A DNA stretch of 64,000 nucleotides from Micropterus salmoides (Eukaryota; Chordata; Actinopteri; Centrarchiformes; Centrarchidae). The stretch lies in the NCBI RefSeq assembly GCF_014851395.1, contig NW_024040040.1, positions 17,197,000 through 17,260,999 of the forward strand. Reading direction: 5' to 3'. The position numbers and the translations under genes were made by a program. Positions 50,320 to 63,494 of the stretch are shown piece after piece. Below the pieces are notes generated by a model, which was given only the letters and a program-made list of their open reading frames with translations, was not told where the DNA came from and made no database searches. Position 1 is the stretch's first letter; every line of letters begins with the position of its first letter.

Positions 50320-51149
50320 CGTCCGTTTCATGTTTTTATTGCACATTATATGAAAATAGGGTTACTCTTTTGGTTTGTGGTTACTTCTGGTTGAATGAAG
50401 ACACTTCAGCTGTAAATGCAAACTACATGCAAAACAATGTACAGGTGAAGTCCCATGACATTGTGTAGCCTATCCTAAATTATATTAAAGTCTCTTGCAG
50501 GAGTCTGTTAGGTTGCTATTTTCTATATCAGTTTCCCTAGATGTTGTATGTTGTTATGCATAATTTTTTTTACAATCAACTATAGTTTTTAAATCAGGCA
50601 ACCATAAACTATGTGTAGAACTATCATTTTGGTAAGAAATGTCTAAAGACAAACCCAAAGATCGAAATTCTCATCATCCACACCCATGAGGCTTGGAACA
50701 ACTTGCCTGACAATGCCCAGACACGAGGTTTAATATTTTGAGGTAACACTCTGTTGTGTAGGCCTAGTACTGCGTTTTACTTCTGTTTGCAGTTCCGGGT
50801 AACATCCACCAAGTGTCCTCACAGACTAATTATAATTTCACTGACAAGGAACTCACTTACAGCGTTAGTTACAATTCCCCTAACTGCATTACTTTTATTT
50901 GTCACTATATAAAATGATTACCTTTTAACGGAATCACCTCTTAGGTGTGTGGAGAATTAAAATAAACTATTTATTCCACGTGATCATGATCACTTTACAC
51001 CATTATTAGCCATTCTCTCAACTGACAGATCTCTATCTATCTGTTTGCACCTTCTGTGTTATGTGTATTTTTCAGAAACGAACACAGATTACAGTAACTG
51101 TTCTTTGTAATCACATTACAATGCTGCTGTTCCATGTTCTATATCTACT

Positions 51150-51600
51150 GAAAGAGTGAGGAGAGAGGATTAAATAACCACCAGAGGCCCTCAGTGATCT
51201 GCAGCGATCTCTTTCTGTAGCTGCCAGCAAACAGCTCACTCCTGTTATTCACAATCAGCTGCGAGCGGATGCAAAAGCTATTTCTGTATTTTGTCACGCA
51301 ATCCCAGAAGCTCTGTTCAGCGGCTGTTTGAAAAACCACAGCTGCAATTTCCAGGAGCAAGCGTCTGCAAAAACCATTGAGCAGCTGATTAATGCCTTTT
51401 GACTCCTGAGGATTATTGAGTGACAGGGAAATGAAAGAAACAAATAATGTATTACTGCATTCAATTAAGCATGACAGCTCCAACAACACAGATTGTGGAT
51501 TAATGAGAGCTGCCTGGCTATTTCCATCAATGTCCGCTGTTTTTTTCATTCATTCTCTTGATTCATTTTTTCATTCAAAAACACAAAACATGTAACCATC
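51150..51600. promoter_or_regulatory. Candidate conserved non-coding element; source of the duplication (copy 2 at 51336-51597)
   Basis: About 450 bp of high-complexity sequence with balanced composition and repeated homeodomain-type cores (CTGATTAATGCC, TCAATTAAGC, GGATTAATGAG) and E-box-like CAGCTG. The complex text runs without a break from about 51180 (GATCTGCAGCGATCTC, GCAGCTGATTAATGCC) to 51545. Copy 1 starts only at the equivalent of 51336, which marks this as the intact parent. The minus strand is open over 51145-51549, but no protein family is recognised and the text looks non-coding. Confidence 0.45.
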
Positions 51601-52420
51601 CTTGAACTTCACATTCAAACTGACATCTGGAAAGAGAAATAAATAGAAAGTACAACATTAAACAGATAGCAGGGGGTTGGGGTTGAGTGACAGATTGGAA
51701 AAGCTCAATCCTAGCTCAAAAAGACAGATTGGCAGGCGACTGCGGTGTAGCTCCACTAGTCGGACTAATGTTGTCAACACCACCAAGTGGTTTCTGTCCC
51801 ATCGGGGCCAGTGATACTGACAGCTACATGCAAGGATTGTGCGGCGAAAAGCTTATGTGACTGACTATATAAGGCCTCCAGAGGCTACACTAGCACACAC
51901 AAGGTGATTGGGTTCGGGATGACGGAAGACAGGAGGGGAAAGCCAACCACAAACAGCCTTAAAGCTTCTTTGAATTAATGCTTTTGCATGGATGTGAACC
52001 AGCAACCTCCCAGACACTTGCTTCGACACTGTCTACTCCCGCTGTCCCTGATTTATTACAGTTTGCTTTGTGATGAGCATTTAAATGATCCCTCCCCTGC
52101 AGGGCGTGGAAATGTAAACCCGGATTAATGGATCATTAGAAATGTACCATTTTTTATCCTGCAAAATGAATTATCCTTTGATTTTTCCAGGCCTCCCTGC
52201 ATGTGTGTATGGGAGACAGATCGTGAGGGAGATGGATAAAAGAGATTTGCACAAAAAAGATTCACTTTCAGGTACAGATACATAATGTATGATGCAGTAT
52301 ATACACACAATTCTGATTAGATTTAGAAATGCATGTTAAATCCTACTTGCAAAAAAAAAAATTAAAAAAAAAAAATATATATATATATGTATATACCTCT
52401 ACTGTAAAGGTTCATGAACT

Positions 52421-53090
52421 AAAAGGTGCAATGTGTAAGAATTGAGTCTACCTGTCTGAGCTAATGGCAGTTAGCAGCCATTAGCTCAGTTAGCCGTGCA
52501 GCTACATTTTGACACAGCTTCCGAGACTGACAGAGGCCATTTTGATGACAGGGAATAAAGTAACAAAGTGATTTACAGCACTCTGGCCAGGACTCTGGGG
52601 ATGACAAAGACACAGTGGCTTCTGGCGGGGACAGGAGAGGCGTCGAGCAGGAGAGGAGCGAGAGGGAGGTCGGGCATTAGACAGGCAGCGACAGCGTGTA
52701 GGCAGACTATTTTCACATTTAGCTGAGTGAATTAAGGGTTTATTTCCATCAAACAACAAGAGTTGGTGATTGTTGTTGAACAGTGGAAAAACTTTTGTTT
52801 TTGGTTCCTGCACAGTTTTAAGGACTTTACGATGAGTTAACAAGGCAATTAGTTCGGTGAAAGAGAGAAATTTGAATTCAGAAGCTGTATGGTTGTTTTC
52901 TGTTTTTTAATAAGGAAAACGGGTAAGAATAGATAATTTCTTTACATTTTGGGAGTTTATTTTTTCAACCAAAAAAGCTAACAGCGCTCTCTAAAATAGC
53001 AAACTCACTGCTCACCCACATCTCCCAGCTGAAACTACCGGGGGCGCCTGAGCTACACTGCTGGACTATTGCCTCTCAAGGCACAAGTGG
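52421..53090 (+). mobile_element. Probable teleost dispersed repeat ('AAAGGTGCAATGTGTAAGAATT' start)
   Basis: AAAAGGTGCAATGTGTAAGA is a recurrent opening of dispersed fish repeats. The text after it (GCTAATGGCAGTTAGCAGCC and, at about 53000, CAAACTCACTGCTCACCCAC) also has a repeat-like character. Limits are uncertain. Confidence 0.4.
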
Positions 53091-53597
53091 TATCACAACA
53101 AAGGACAGGCCAGGGCTAGCTCTTAGCATGTCAACTTTAGTAGCTATTAATGCAACACTATACATAGACATCTTTTACATGACGTCAGAACTGTTACTTC
53201 AGATTACATCATCAGTTTTGTATGTTTATGTAACCGAGCTAGCTTTTTTCTTATTTAGTTTATGTTCTGATTATGATCAAATGAACATATGAAGACATCA
53301 CACTAAATAATCTCTAATACACTTCTTAATAATAGACATAACAAATTTGATTTATAAAGTTTATAAATTCAACATTTCACATGTGAGGCAGTATTATGTA
53401 ATCAGCTTGTGTGCAGTACGTTCTTTCATTTTGTTTTATTTATTTTCTGTGGATGTGGTAATTGGCTGGTGAGATACAGTGAGTGAATGCACTTTGGATG
53501 ATGAATGGAGATGCAGAGGGTGTTTCTGTACGTTAGCAGACTGGCACCAAAATGGGCAGATCATAAATCCAGAGGGTGCTCTGAGTCCTGAGCAACG

Positions 53598-53990
53598 ATG
53601 AGTTCAGATGCTGTTGTCACAACCTGGCTCAAGGGTCACGACAAAAGAGGGAACGAGGCAGCATAAATAATCAAAAGTGATTTATTTAACAAAAGAGTGA
53701 ACTAAACATAACTATTTAAATGTGCAAGGTGTGTCTCTGTAAAATAAATAACTCAAAGCAAGATGTGGCAGTCAGGGTGGTCAGGCCATGGTTGACATCT
53801 GGATTGCAGAGAAGAAAAGAGCAAGTGGTTTGACCAAGTGGAGCTTTATCTCCCCTGGCTCACAGGTCCAAGGTGCACCCGATCAGCAATCACCTCAACA
53901 GAAGAAAGATGGTTAACAGTGGTGAGGTATCACTCCCACAGAGTGATGCCTCACCGGATCACACAGGGGCCGTCAACAGTCATTCATGGT
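53598..53990. mobile_element. Possible dispersed repeat ('GTCACAACCTGGCTCAAGGGTC')
   Basis: TCACAACCTGGCTCAAGGGT with TCACGACAAAAGAGGGAACG, then ATCAAAAGTGATTTATTTAAC, resembles a repeated element end in percomorph genomes. No inverted ends or target duplication are seen. Confidence 0.3.
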
Positions 53991-54044
53991 ATCATACCAC
54001 GCTGCTAAGCTGAAAGCTTGCTGCCTGCGACAAAGGTGCCAAAA

Positions 54045-54257
54045 ATTCTCTGTTTTGAGCTTCTCAAATGTGACAATTTTCTGCTTTTCTTTGTTTTATA
54101 AGACCATAAACTTAATTTCTTTAGCTTTTGGACTGTAGAAGACATCACAGTGGGCTTGGAGAAACTTTAAAAAACATTTTATAGACAACTTGATTAATCG
54201 AGAAACTAAATTGCAGATTACTCAATAATGAAAATAATTGTTAGTGTCAGCTCTAGT
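54045..54257 (+). mobile_element. hAT-like short repeat ('ATTAATCGAGAAACTAA' core)
   Basis: TGTGACAATTTTCTGCTTTT, CTTTTGGACTGTAGAAGACA, TTGATTAATCGAGAAACTAA and AATAATTGTTAGTGTCAGCTCTA are phrases of the AGGGCTGCAACTAAC family in inverse order. The right terminus is degenerate. Confidence 0.6.
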
Positions 54258-54259
54258 GG

Positions 54260-55244
54260 AAATGAGCCTTTGTCATGTGACAATGCCCGTCATTTGGAAT
54301 TAAAACTTGATCACAAGTGTTGACATGTAGTTTACATTGCCCCTGAATCAATGTGCATACTGTGTACAAAAATGTATTTATTTAATTTCTGACATTAAGT
54401 CTTTTGTTGTCTTTTTAAAAATACAAAGCGGAGAGGCTAGTTAATAAGACAAGGTTGTAAAAATTAAGCTTCTAGCTCAACAGCTTTCAAATTATCATGT
54501 ATTTGCAGAGACCAGTGTAATGTACATACTGACAAGGAAAAATGTAAATTGAGCATTATTGAACTACTACAAAAAACGCTGACAAGGCCACGTTTAGTCT
54601 TCATACTTGTATCTTGTAACAAAGTTCAAGTCTGTTGTTTCCTATGGAATAAGAATTAATGCAGAAAATATTTCCTTGTGAAGATCAGGCATCATATGTG
54701 CAACTGAACTCATTGTTTGCAGACATGAGCTGAAATATGGGGATGAAAGAGGCAAGCTGAACAAGCAATGCAAACTTAAATTACTCCAGTTGTTAGATAT
54801 GATGTTAAATCACACACAGCTAAAATTTCAAGTATGACACAAAAAAGTCTACTTTCTCTTGAGGTGTAAAGATAGCAAAGATGTGCCCAGGTGACTTAAA
54901 TCGTACTACAAAGTCAAATATTTAATAATTAAATTATAACAAATTCACTACAAATCATAATTAGGATGACAAGGACAGGTTCAAGTGCAAATAACTTCCA
55001 ACCAGTGATCAATTTGAGACTGCATTTATGAACTGAACCAAGGAAAGAGATGGGTGTGTTACAGATAACTTGTCTTACAAAACATTCATCAACATTGTAA
55101 GATGATTTGAATACTGCAAAGCTAGTTTACAGACTGCTACTATTAAATAAATCAATCAACTATCTTCCAAGATTAGGCCCGCCTGCACTGCTCCTTTAAA
55201 CAGCTGAAACAAAAGATATTTTCTTCCACTTGCACTTCTGAGAT

Positions 55245-55275
<31 letters not shown>

Positions 55276-57530
55276 ACACGCAAGCACTTTGTATTACCCT
55301 CACGTTTCCCTAGTCAGTAGTCGGTTTTAGAAAGAGTGTGAGACAAAGTGAAGTGGAGGGAGGCTGTATGTGTGTGTGTGTTGGGGGGGGGGGATCTAAA
55401 CAACTGTGGTCTGTGGGATATTGCATAACGCGATTAGACTGCAGGAATCTGAGAAAGAAGTCCTATTGTTCACAACCATGTGAGGGAGAGAGAGAGACTG
55501 TTGTTCAAAACCATGTGACACGAGGTCAGAGTTCAAACACACAAGAATGAGGCATGGAGTTGCATGAGAGACAGTGGGGCATCACACTCACCTCCTCAAA
55601 ATCAATTCTCTCTACTTTGTCTGTCCTTGTTTCTTCTTTCTTAGAGAATATTGATGAAGTGTCAAACCCTGCCTTGCTCACAAGAGAAGCTCAGAAACAT
55701 CATCCTTAGCAAAGTTATGACTGGAATGAAACTTTTTTTACTGTAGTATACAGCTACAACTAACAATCTTTTATTTCTTAAAAAAATTACTCAAACCGAT
55801 TAATCAATTATTAAAGTACTTGGGAATTATTTTAATTGACAACTTATCAACAATAAATTATTGCAGCTCTGCCGTTAGTGTCACTTCTATTCATCAAAAT
55901 ATCTATAAAAATAAAGTAGGTCACTCATGATTCTAAATGGCACCATGCTATCAAAGTTAACCATATTTAAACCTCGACATCAAACTCAAAGATATCACAA
56001 TAAGATCTATAGAGTTCCGACTTTACTGTGTGTGTTTAAGCCTCTAGTCTGTACACCAACCTTTTCTAACTGTCTTTTTAAAACTCCAAGTTGAGAATGA
56101 ATAATACAATTTTTTAAAAAGGAGTGAAAAGATGAAGAAACATTGCAGCCCTACTATCACTAATTTCCCCATGGGTATACACAGTCTAAGGACTGTGTAG
56201 CCTTGGGTTAAGAGCAGCAGGATCAGACCTCCGCTGTCTATTAATAATTAAACTATGCTGTGCAAGAGACACCAGGGGCTTTACGCTGCACTAAAGAAAG
56301 ATGAAAGAGGGCCAGAGAAAGAGAATAAGGCATTGTAAGGGATGTGACAAACAGGAGGGAGGATAAATGACATAAATGTAAAAGACAAAGATGAACACAG
56401 CAACTAGGCCACAAGCACTTGCAACCTCCTCTACAACACTGTCTTACTGTCAAAATGTTCATTTCTGGCGGCATATGAACATAAACATAGACAGCCTCAG
56501 AATCACAACACAGCACAGCTAAACAATGAACGTATTTGTCATGGGGAAAGCCAAAAACTGCCATTAAAGAAGAAATGGATTAAACAGTAAGACAAAAACA
56601 AAATAAACATAATTTATTCCGTAAAAATAAACTGTAACGATGCATAAGTAGAGCTACCCGACAGGAACACCAGTGACAAAGACCCTGAGGCTGATGAAGA
56701 ATTTTACTCATAATGTCAAGAACATTTCAGAGACATTATTGTGTCTAAAAAAACTAAACTGACATGACAGCTAAAGAACTCACACAATGAGCTGGCTTTA
56801 AAACTAGGATATTCAATGATGGTAGCATCTGACATTGTCAGTGACCAACATGTGCAGGCTGAAGATGTGGCAACTGCATACAGGGCAGCTTCTCTGGCTG
56901 TACAGGCAGTAACATGGGATTCATTTGTGTCACACTGCCCAAAAAACATTTAGCAGAGGGTGGGTAAAACCAAAAATAAGCAATCCCCTTCACAGAAGAT
57001 TTTAAAGTTTCATAAAACACAAAGCTTAGTGAGTTCTGTCATAAATTCAACTAAAGATGGCAGAACAGCCAGGTTTCCCTTCACATGTGGTGCAAATTTT
57101 ACCTGGCTTTCCAGAAAATCAGCAAAAGGAGATCCCAGTGAATTCAAATTGAGGAGGGCACACCTTGAAAACGGTGGAAAACCAAATCTCAAGTCATACA
57201 ACAGAAGAACAACAATAGTCACTTTATTTCTTTACATAATTTTATTAATAACGATTTTCAGGAGGTGACAGAGAATCCTAGCTGACACATTAACTGACTA
57301 ACTATTCTGAGACAAAGTAGCTAAGAACAAAGATTTAATCAGCAGGGAAATCTCAGAGATGAATCTGATCAATGTGATTGGTTCTTAAGAGGCATCCATC
57401 ATAATTATTTGCATATTTAGTGTATTCCACTTCTGTATTATGACAAGCCAGAGTTGCTTCACCACCTGGCCCATCATGCCTTAAGGTTAGTTAGAAAAAT
57501 GTTTATGTGATATGGAAACACAGCTTAAAG
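54260..57530. other. Gene-free AT-rich flank
   Basis: No exon recognised. (CA)n at 55245-55279, poly-G (55383-55392), a hAT-like repeat fragment at 55745-55870. The stretches 54260-55200 and 55880-57530 show nothing I can name; frames near 56960-57268 look like chance. Confidence 0.6.
55745..55870 (-). mobile_element. hAT-like short repeat fragment
   Basis: AGCTACAACTAACAATCTTTT at left and AATAAATTATTGCAGCTCTG at right enclose CCGATTAATCAATTATTAAAG. This is a compact, degenerate member of the AGGGCTGCAACTAAC family. Confidence 0.5.
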
Positions 57531-57539
57531 AAATGGAGG

Positions 57540-58347
57540 CCCCGAAAATAGCAAAAAAAAATAAGCACTTCCGGTGGTCGGCCTAATAAGTCAAAAGACC
57601 GAACAAATTTTACCGAACAATTACTCTGACATATCGGCAGTGTGAAAGCATTTTAAAGTGTCAGAGAAAAATGCAAAAATCGCTGTTTGCAGACACTGTT
57701 CTGCTTAACTGTCTCCTAGCACATCCACTCCATCTGTGGCTGACTTCTTAGAAAAGGCAACAAACGGTCTGGAGAAGGCGATTAAGCTAACCACACCTAA
57801 ATTTGGAGTGCACACGTAGTCAAGATTTTATGGTAACTGAAACGGACCTGAGCGAGCTGACAGGCAGGTTATCGGCTTTATCCTGTCAGTTTCGCTCTTT
57901 ACAAAGACAAGTGTTGCAGTATGAGAGTCCTACCTGAAGAGAGGCTGAAGTTTTCATGCTACGCGATACGACAACAACATACAACATTATTTATGAAATT
58001 GGGTCAGACTTGATGAATTTAGCGCGAGGATACACACGTGTGACAACGTCTGGTTTTCAAAATAAGGTGTCTATACAGTATGGAAATAAGATTAATCGGA
58101 TTATATTCACAGAAAGTATAAAACATATTACATGTCCATTAAACCTCTCGGGCCTCAGACCCACCGACCATAGTCTCTCCAAATCCTGTGGGAAACACTG
58201 AGTAAAAAGCACATTTTGACTATTTAATTTATGCAATGGTAAAAAATTAAAAATGGGGTAAAAATGTGATAAACCTTGCTCGGTAAAGTTTCTCAGCATA
58301 TTAAGTTTCAGCTTCGGCCAAGAATTTTCATTTCGATGCATCCCTAA
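57540..58347. mobile_element. BED-finger (ZBED-like) hAT remnant
   Basis: The right end TTCATTTCGATGCATCCCTAA, inverted, is the TTAGGGATGCAYCGAAATGAA terminus of a well-known fish hAT family, with CTTCGGCCAAGAATTTTC just inside. On the + strand at 57640-57700 one frame reads V-(stop)-K-H-F-K-V-S-E-K-N-A-K-I-A-V-C-R-H-C, the first half of a BED zinc finger with a stop where the conserved W should be. The second half is deleted. The left limit is uncertain. Not functional. Confidence 0.6.
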
Positions 58348-58349
58348 TG

Positions 58350-59598
58350 AAAGAGTAAACTATGCTTTTTAGCCACAAAGAAATAGAAACTATGTATAAC
58401 AAGAAAGTATCTAGTAGGCACTATAATGCTGATCACATTGATACTTGTTGTGCCATTAATTATAAATGCCAGTAATTATATATGTAAGTAATTAATTTGC
58501 ATTTTATTCGTTGTTCTGTTTTAGCACTGCGAGAAAGAGAAGGTCAGCTTTAGGTTCAATTCAACTACCTTGGGTTTTGTTTCATGGAACTTAATGTTGG
58601 TCAAGATTCACAGCATTTTCTCTGCACCTCGCCACTAGCTGCTCTGTGTGTTTTACTGCAGCTATAAAGCCAGACAGGGCGAGGCACAGCTCTAATTTAT
58701 GATTTAATCAATCTGCTCCTGCTAAAACAGCCTGAAAGAAGCAGAACCCTTGCAGCAAAGCAGCATTATCTTCCACATATCTTTGCTGACACTCAGCCTT
58801 ACAAATCGGCTTGTTACAGAAGAGAAAACGCTGGAAAGAAGAAAAGGAGGAGAAAAGTAGGGGATGAAGCTGAAAGACAATGACAGCCATGTTAACCCTG
58901 TAATGGCCCCTTACAGAGAAAGTTATGCTTGCTTCCCTGCATAAATGAAAGTGGTTGTTTGAGACTGGTAGGCACAATTTTGGAGTGTAGAGTGTGACTT
59001 TTGAATAATTAATAAATGCCCAATTCTCAAGATAGCATGAAACAAACACATTGCTACTCAGCAAAAAGCAAAAACAGCAGGTCTTTTTTGCTGCATTCAG
59101 ACTTATGAAGCTCTCTAAAGACAATAATTATTACCATTACAATAGAAATGTATGTGTCAAAATCCTAAGCATTTCCTTAAAATGACACAAAAACACTGCA
59201 AAGCATTGCGAGTCTCCTAAAGGTAACAGGAACCACTAATGTTCTTTGAATTCATGCCAGCAAACGTTTGTGAGAGTGAGTGTTTTGGAAGGAAACTCTT
59301 CCATTTACAGCAGGACATTAGCCATCAGTAAATGGATTACATTTGGAAGGCAACTTCCCCGAACAGGCAACTAGACAGCTCGTTTGGGCAGGGCTTCCCA
59401 ACGCACCACTACACACACTCCCAACACACACTGCAGCAACAGAGTAATCGACAGTCTGGGAGTTTTCCTGCTGATGGTGGACTTTTCTTATTTTTTTAAT
59501 CAACCACTCTACTCCTTCATCGTTCTGTTGTTCCTCCTCCCCTTCCCCTGGCTGTCAGCGATGGTCTGACCTCAGCGACACACCCACGCATACATATT

Positions 59599-59636
<38 letters not shown>

Positions 59637-62600
59637 TACACATACTGTACATACAGCAGCATATCTCTTACTGTCTTACGGTTTTACTCACTTTCCCCAA
59701 ACGCAAAGCACAAGTAATATATACATACTAGTAAGTATTTGGAATATTATTGAAGTAGAAGTTAATAAGTATACAGGGTTTTCCCCAGGGTGTGGGTTAG
59801 CAGATGTGGTAAGCGCTACCCCTGACATCTTAGCTGAAGCGCAGCAGTCGTTTTCCCTTCCCACCACAGCACCTGATCAAGACTGATTTGGCCGTTTATC
59901 TCCACTCCACAACAACGGCTGCTCTCATTTATTACTCCAAAGCAGACATATGATGTGATCAATCAATCACCTGCTGAGCTGAATCTGACACATCTTGTTC
60001 TTGTTATCAATATAGCTACTAGATGACTGGATGAACAATTATACTGTCCCGGGGGGAACCTTGATTATACAAGATAATCTCAAACTACTGTAAATGATAT
60101 TATTGGACTCTTGGATGTTATGTCTAAAGGCTTCTGGGTCATTAGCAAAAAAATCTAAGAGGATGTGTTCTGATTGAGGGAGTGATCTCTAGGAACACAT
60201 AACACTAACCCTCAAGGTCAAAATCCTAAAAAATGTAAGTAAATCTTTGTCAGATTTTGACGGGACACAGACTGAGCTACCTTACTATTACAACACAAAC
60301 AGAATCATGATTATGCCTCATTATACTGCCTGTTGCTGACAGCAATCCTCATTAAAACGCCATAAAAATGTGCCTAATGGATCGTCGCCTTACAGCTACT
60401 GCACTGCTCTCCATTCTGCCTCTGCATCGGTAAGCCTTGTGGGAATTTTCCTCAACTGCAGACAGACGCAGGGAAAGACACACCCATCTAACAAAATACC
60501 CTGCAGTAAAGAGGAAGAGAGAGTGAGGCAGGGGTCTGCAAGAGAGTGATTGAGCAAGTGAAACATAAAAGTGAGGGCGTGTCTTTGAGCAAATGAGAGT
60601 GATAGTGAATATATACGTGAATATAAAAGAAAATTATGAATTGCTGCAGAGAGATGAAGGATGGGAGATTTTGATTATAAAATCAGAGAACAAAAACTCC
60701 CAAACTGCAGACTAAACTGTAATTGCAGTGGGTTTATGACTCTGACTGTGCTTGTGCATGTTTGCATGTGTCCACAACATTTAATACACACATGATTTCA
60801 GTATTTGTTGTGCTTGTTCACTTGCTGCAACAGTGAAGGGCTTTTATGTCAATGATTGAAACCATAAATCCACCAATCCAAACTGCTCAATACAGCCATT
60901 TAGCAGTGCCTTGATGGATGTTGTAGTTTTATTGCCTCTCTTGCACTTAATAGCTGTAGTCCTCCTAACTTTATGCTACTGATTGCTCAGCTCCTCTAAA
61001 AGAACTCAGCAGAAAGTTCACTTTAGTGGTGTGATTTATTTCCATTTTGGAATCAACTTAGGCTATCGTGTGTTTTACATCTCCTTGTGTCCGCCTCTGA
61101 ATCCTCCAGTGAGAACTTAACACATAACATATTGTAAAGAAATAGAACCTTTTCAAAGTTGACATTTGGCTGTTCTATGGCCAAGATAGCCTGACTTTTA
61201 GTCCCTAGTTTGGGTTGTTAAGGTCAGCCATCTGGCTGACACGAAAAACTGGGGGTTTGGGTCCAAATGCAGACAAACAGAGAAAAGGAATAGTTGAGTG
61301 CTATTATATTACACAAGCTGTGAATAATGTATAGATGGTACTGAAACTGGTGATCCAAAAAACAAATAGGTGAGTAATTCTTGAGTCCAATAGAAAATAC
61401 AAATCCAGAAACGTCCAGAGTAAACACAGGTGGATTCCATAGAACTATGTCGAACAATGAACACATGACAATTGAGGGTGTGAAAACCAACTAAATACAC
61501 TAGTGAGGGTGAACATTTTCACAGACATAGGTGAAAGACAATCAGTGAGAAATGTACACAAGAAGTAAAACAAGACAATGACACCAGGGGCAGACAAAAC
61601 TACAAAGTAAAACAGTAACCATAAAGCATACAACTACCACACCGGTACCACGACATGGGTAAAGCTCCAAAAATGGATCCTGTATTTTCACTATAGACTG
61701 TATAAAAGAACCCATTGGGTCCAATATTTGGATGATGGTGACGGTGGTGCTAGCAAGCTTGGTTAGCTAGGTGCATCTGTAATTCACATTAACTGTGATT
61801 TTAACTGGGATGCTACTTTTAGCTAGCTAGAAACAGGCTTAAAACAAAATGTACTTACCGGGAAAAAATGAACAGCCGACTCCTAATAAGCATTTTCAAT
61901 GGCGCTGGTTAAATTTACAGTGCAGCAGATACCGGTCACTCATGGGTCACTGGTAGCAACTTGTCACAACTTATCACAACCTAACGCTACTTTATCATCT
62001 ATTTTCTACTAAATGGGACCATATTTGAAGTCCCGCTTGATTTCAACCTCACCTTCAGTTTGTAATGCATGCGTTCTTTTGTAAATTTCACATTTCAAAC
62101 CAAAGCCGAAACATCCATCACAAGATCAACAGGAATATTTTCTCAGACTTTGGAAACCTCTCTCTAAAGCCACAGATGACATAATAAAACTGTTTTTATA
62201 GGCTGAGTAGTGCTAACCTAAGTAAGATGAACTTCACGCGTGCCGCTTTTGGCTAGCATTTGGCTAGGTGTGCAGACGAGAGATGTCACTTAGTTAGTAT
62301 GGCCAATAGTAGGATTCTGACTCCTGAAACACTGAATGCAATCGCTGTTAATATCATTAATACTTGTGTCAAAATGCAGTGGTCGGCTCCTGCCAAATCT
62401 CTCAGTGGGGGCAATTGTTGCGATGATGGCTAAGATGACCAGTTCAATGGTCTTAGTCTGCTATAAGACAAGGATTGTTTCTTAGGCTACATACTATACA
62501 GTCTTTGTGAACAGCTACATCCTGAAGTTCATTGTCAATGTCTACAATGAATGAACAGTCCACAGTTAAGATCTACCGATCTTTAGACCTTTGGATGTAA

Positions 62601-63100
62601 AGGTAACTACTTTAGCAATAATGAAAAAAAGAATGACTCTCACAATCATCTGATTTAGCAGTGACAAACCATTTATTTAGGAACAACAAATCCAGAATAA
62701 AGCGCAGTGGCACTGGCGTGATGATGTGCAATGAATGAAATTATTTACAGTTAATCTTGCGTTGCAGCTAAGGGACCCGTCTCAAGTAACAGTACAGTAA
62801 TGTAATGATGTCACATATGCTGTATATGAAGGTAGATCAAACATAACTAATCTTAAATATTTAATGGGGTACAGAGGAGCACAGTATTTATTTTCATTCT
62901 TTAAGTTACACACATTACACAAGACTAATAAGGTAAGCAGAAAGTTGTAAAAAATCCACCTGTTATCCTGTAGATACACAGTATTATTAGGGGTGTGGGC
63001 TGTATTAAAGTATCCACTGTTCTCCTGTACTCTGTATAATCACACAGTAACAACGAGCTATGTGCTCTTCTCCCATTCTCACTCAGGGGAAATATAAAAG
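58350..63100. other. Gene-free flank up to the minus-strand candidate
   Basis: No exon recognised. (CA)n at 59601-59634; a possible hAT-like start at 59775 (CAGGGTTTTCCCCAGG); a repeat-like segment at 61230-61655. Sequence at 61740-62330 contains many TTAGCTAGCTAG-like motifs and may be repeat-derived. The rest is AT-rich without features. Confidence 0.55.
61230..61655 (+). mobile_element. Probable teleost dispersed repeat
   Basis: GGGGGTTTGGGTCCAAATGC, AGGAATAGTTGAGTGCTATT, CTGGTGATCCAAAAAACAAA, ACACAGGTGGATTCCATAGA and AGGGGCAGACAAAACTACAA occur in the order I associate with a common fish retro- or DNA-element segment. It lacks recognisable ends. Confidence 0.45.
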
Positions 63101-63101
63101 A

Positions 63102-63226
63102 TATATTCTATTATTTTTGGTTTATTTTCTGTGTTGCTTTCCTACTTCTCCTTCTTCTTTTTACCCTCCTCTGACAAGATGCCAGTGGTGACCACATCAT
63201 GCTACCTCCTCTTTCTTCTTCGGTTT
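63102..63226 (-). other. Candidate terminal exon on the minus strand
   Basis: The acceptor TTTTTTTCTTTTATTGCCAG precedes 63226 on the minus strand, followed by a purine-rich, Lys/Arg-coding stretch and a poly(A) signal AATAAA at 63126-63121 (minus). Acceptor, short exon and poly(A) signal in the right order pair with the donor at 63494. Product unknown; it may be non-coding. Confidence 0.35.
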
Positions 63227-63494
63227 CTGGCAATAAAAGAAAAAAACAACACATCAAATAATTGTTAATGGTTAAGTGCAGCTAACTTTAAATTGACTCC
63301 ACCTCCACACATAAAACATGGTTTTATAACAATCACATTTAACATAAGCATAAAATTCGGCTTAATAACTATCAAGATTATTAGCTTAGCCTATGGCATT
63401 TTACGGAGCATAAATTAGCCTAGCGGCTAGCGGACTTTTCCTCTCCTCATAGCTTAACAAATTACATGTATTATTTATACTGTTTCTTACTCAC

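Noticed and set aside
51145..51549. 134-codon minus-strand frame over the CNE-like block
   Set aside because: No recognisable domain; the duplicated copy at 50018 carries indels that would break the frame, and the sequence looks regulatory.
58708..59124. 138-codon minus-strand frame
   Set aside because: No domain recognised, no splice signals in fitting positions; probably chance.
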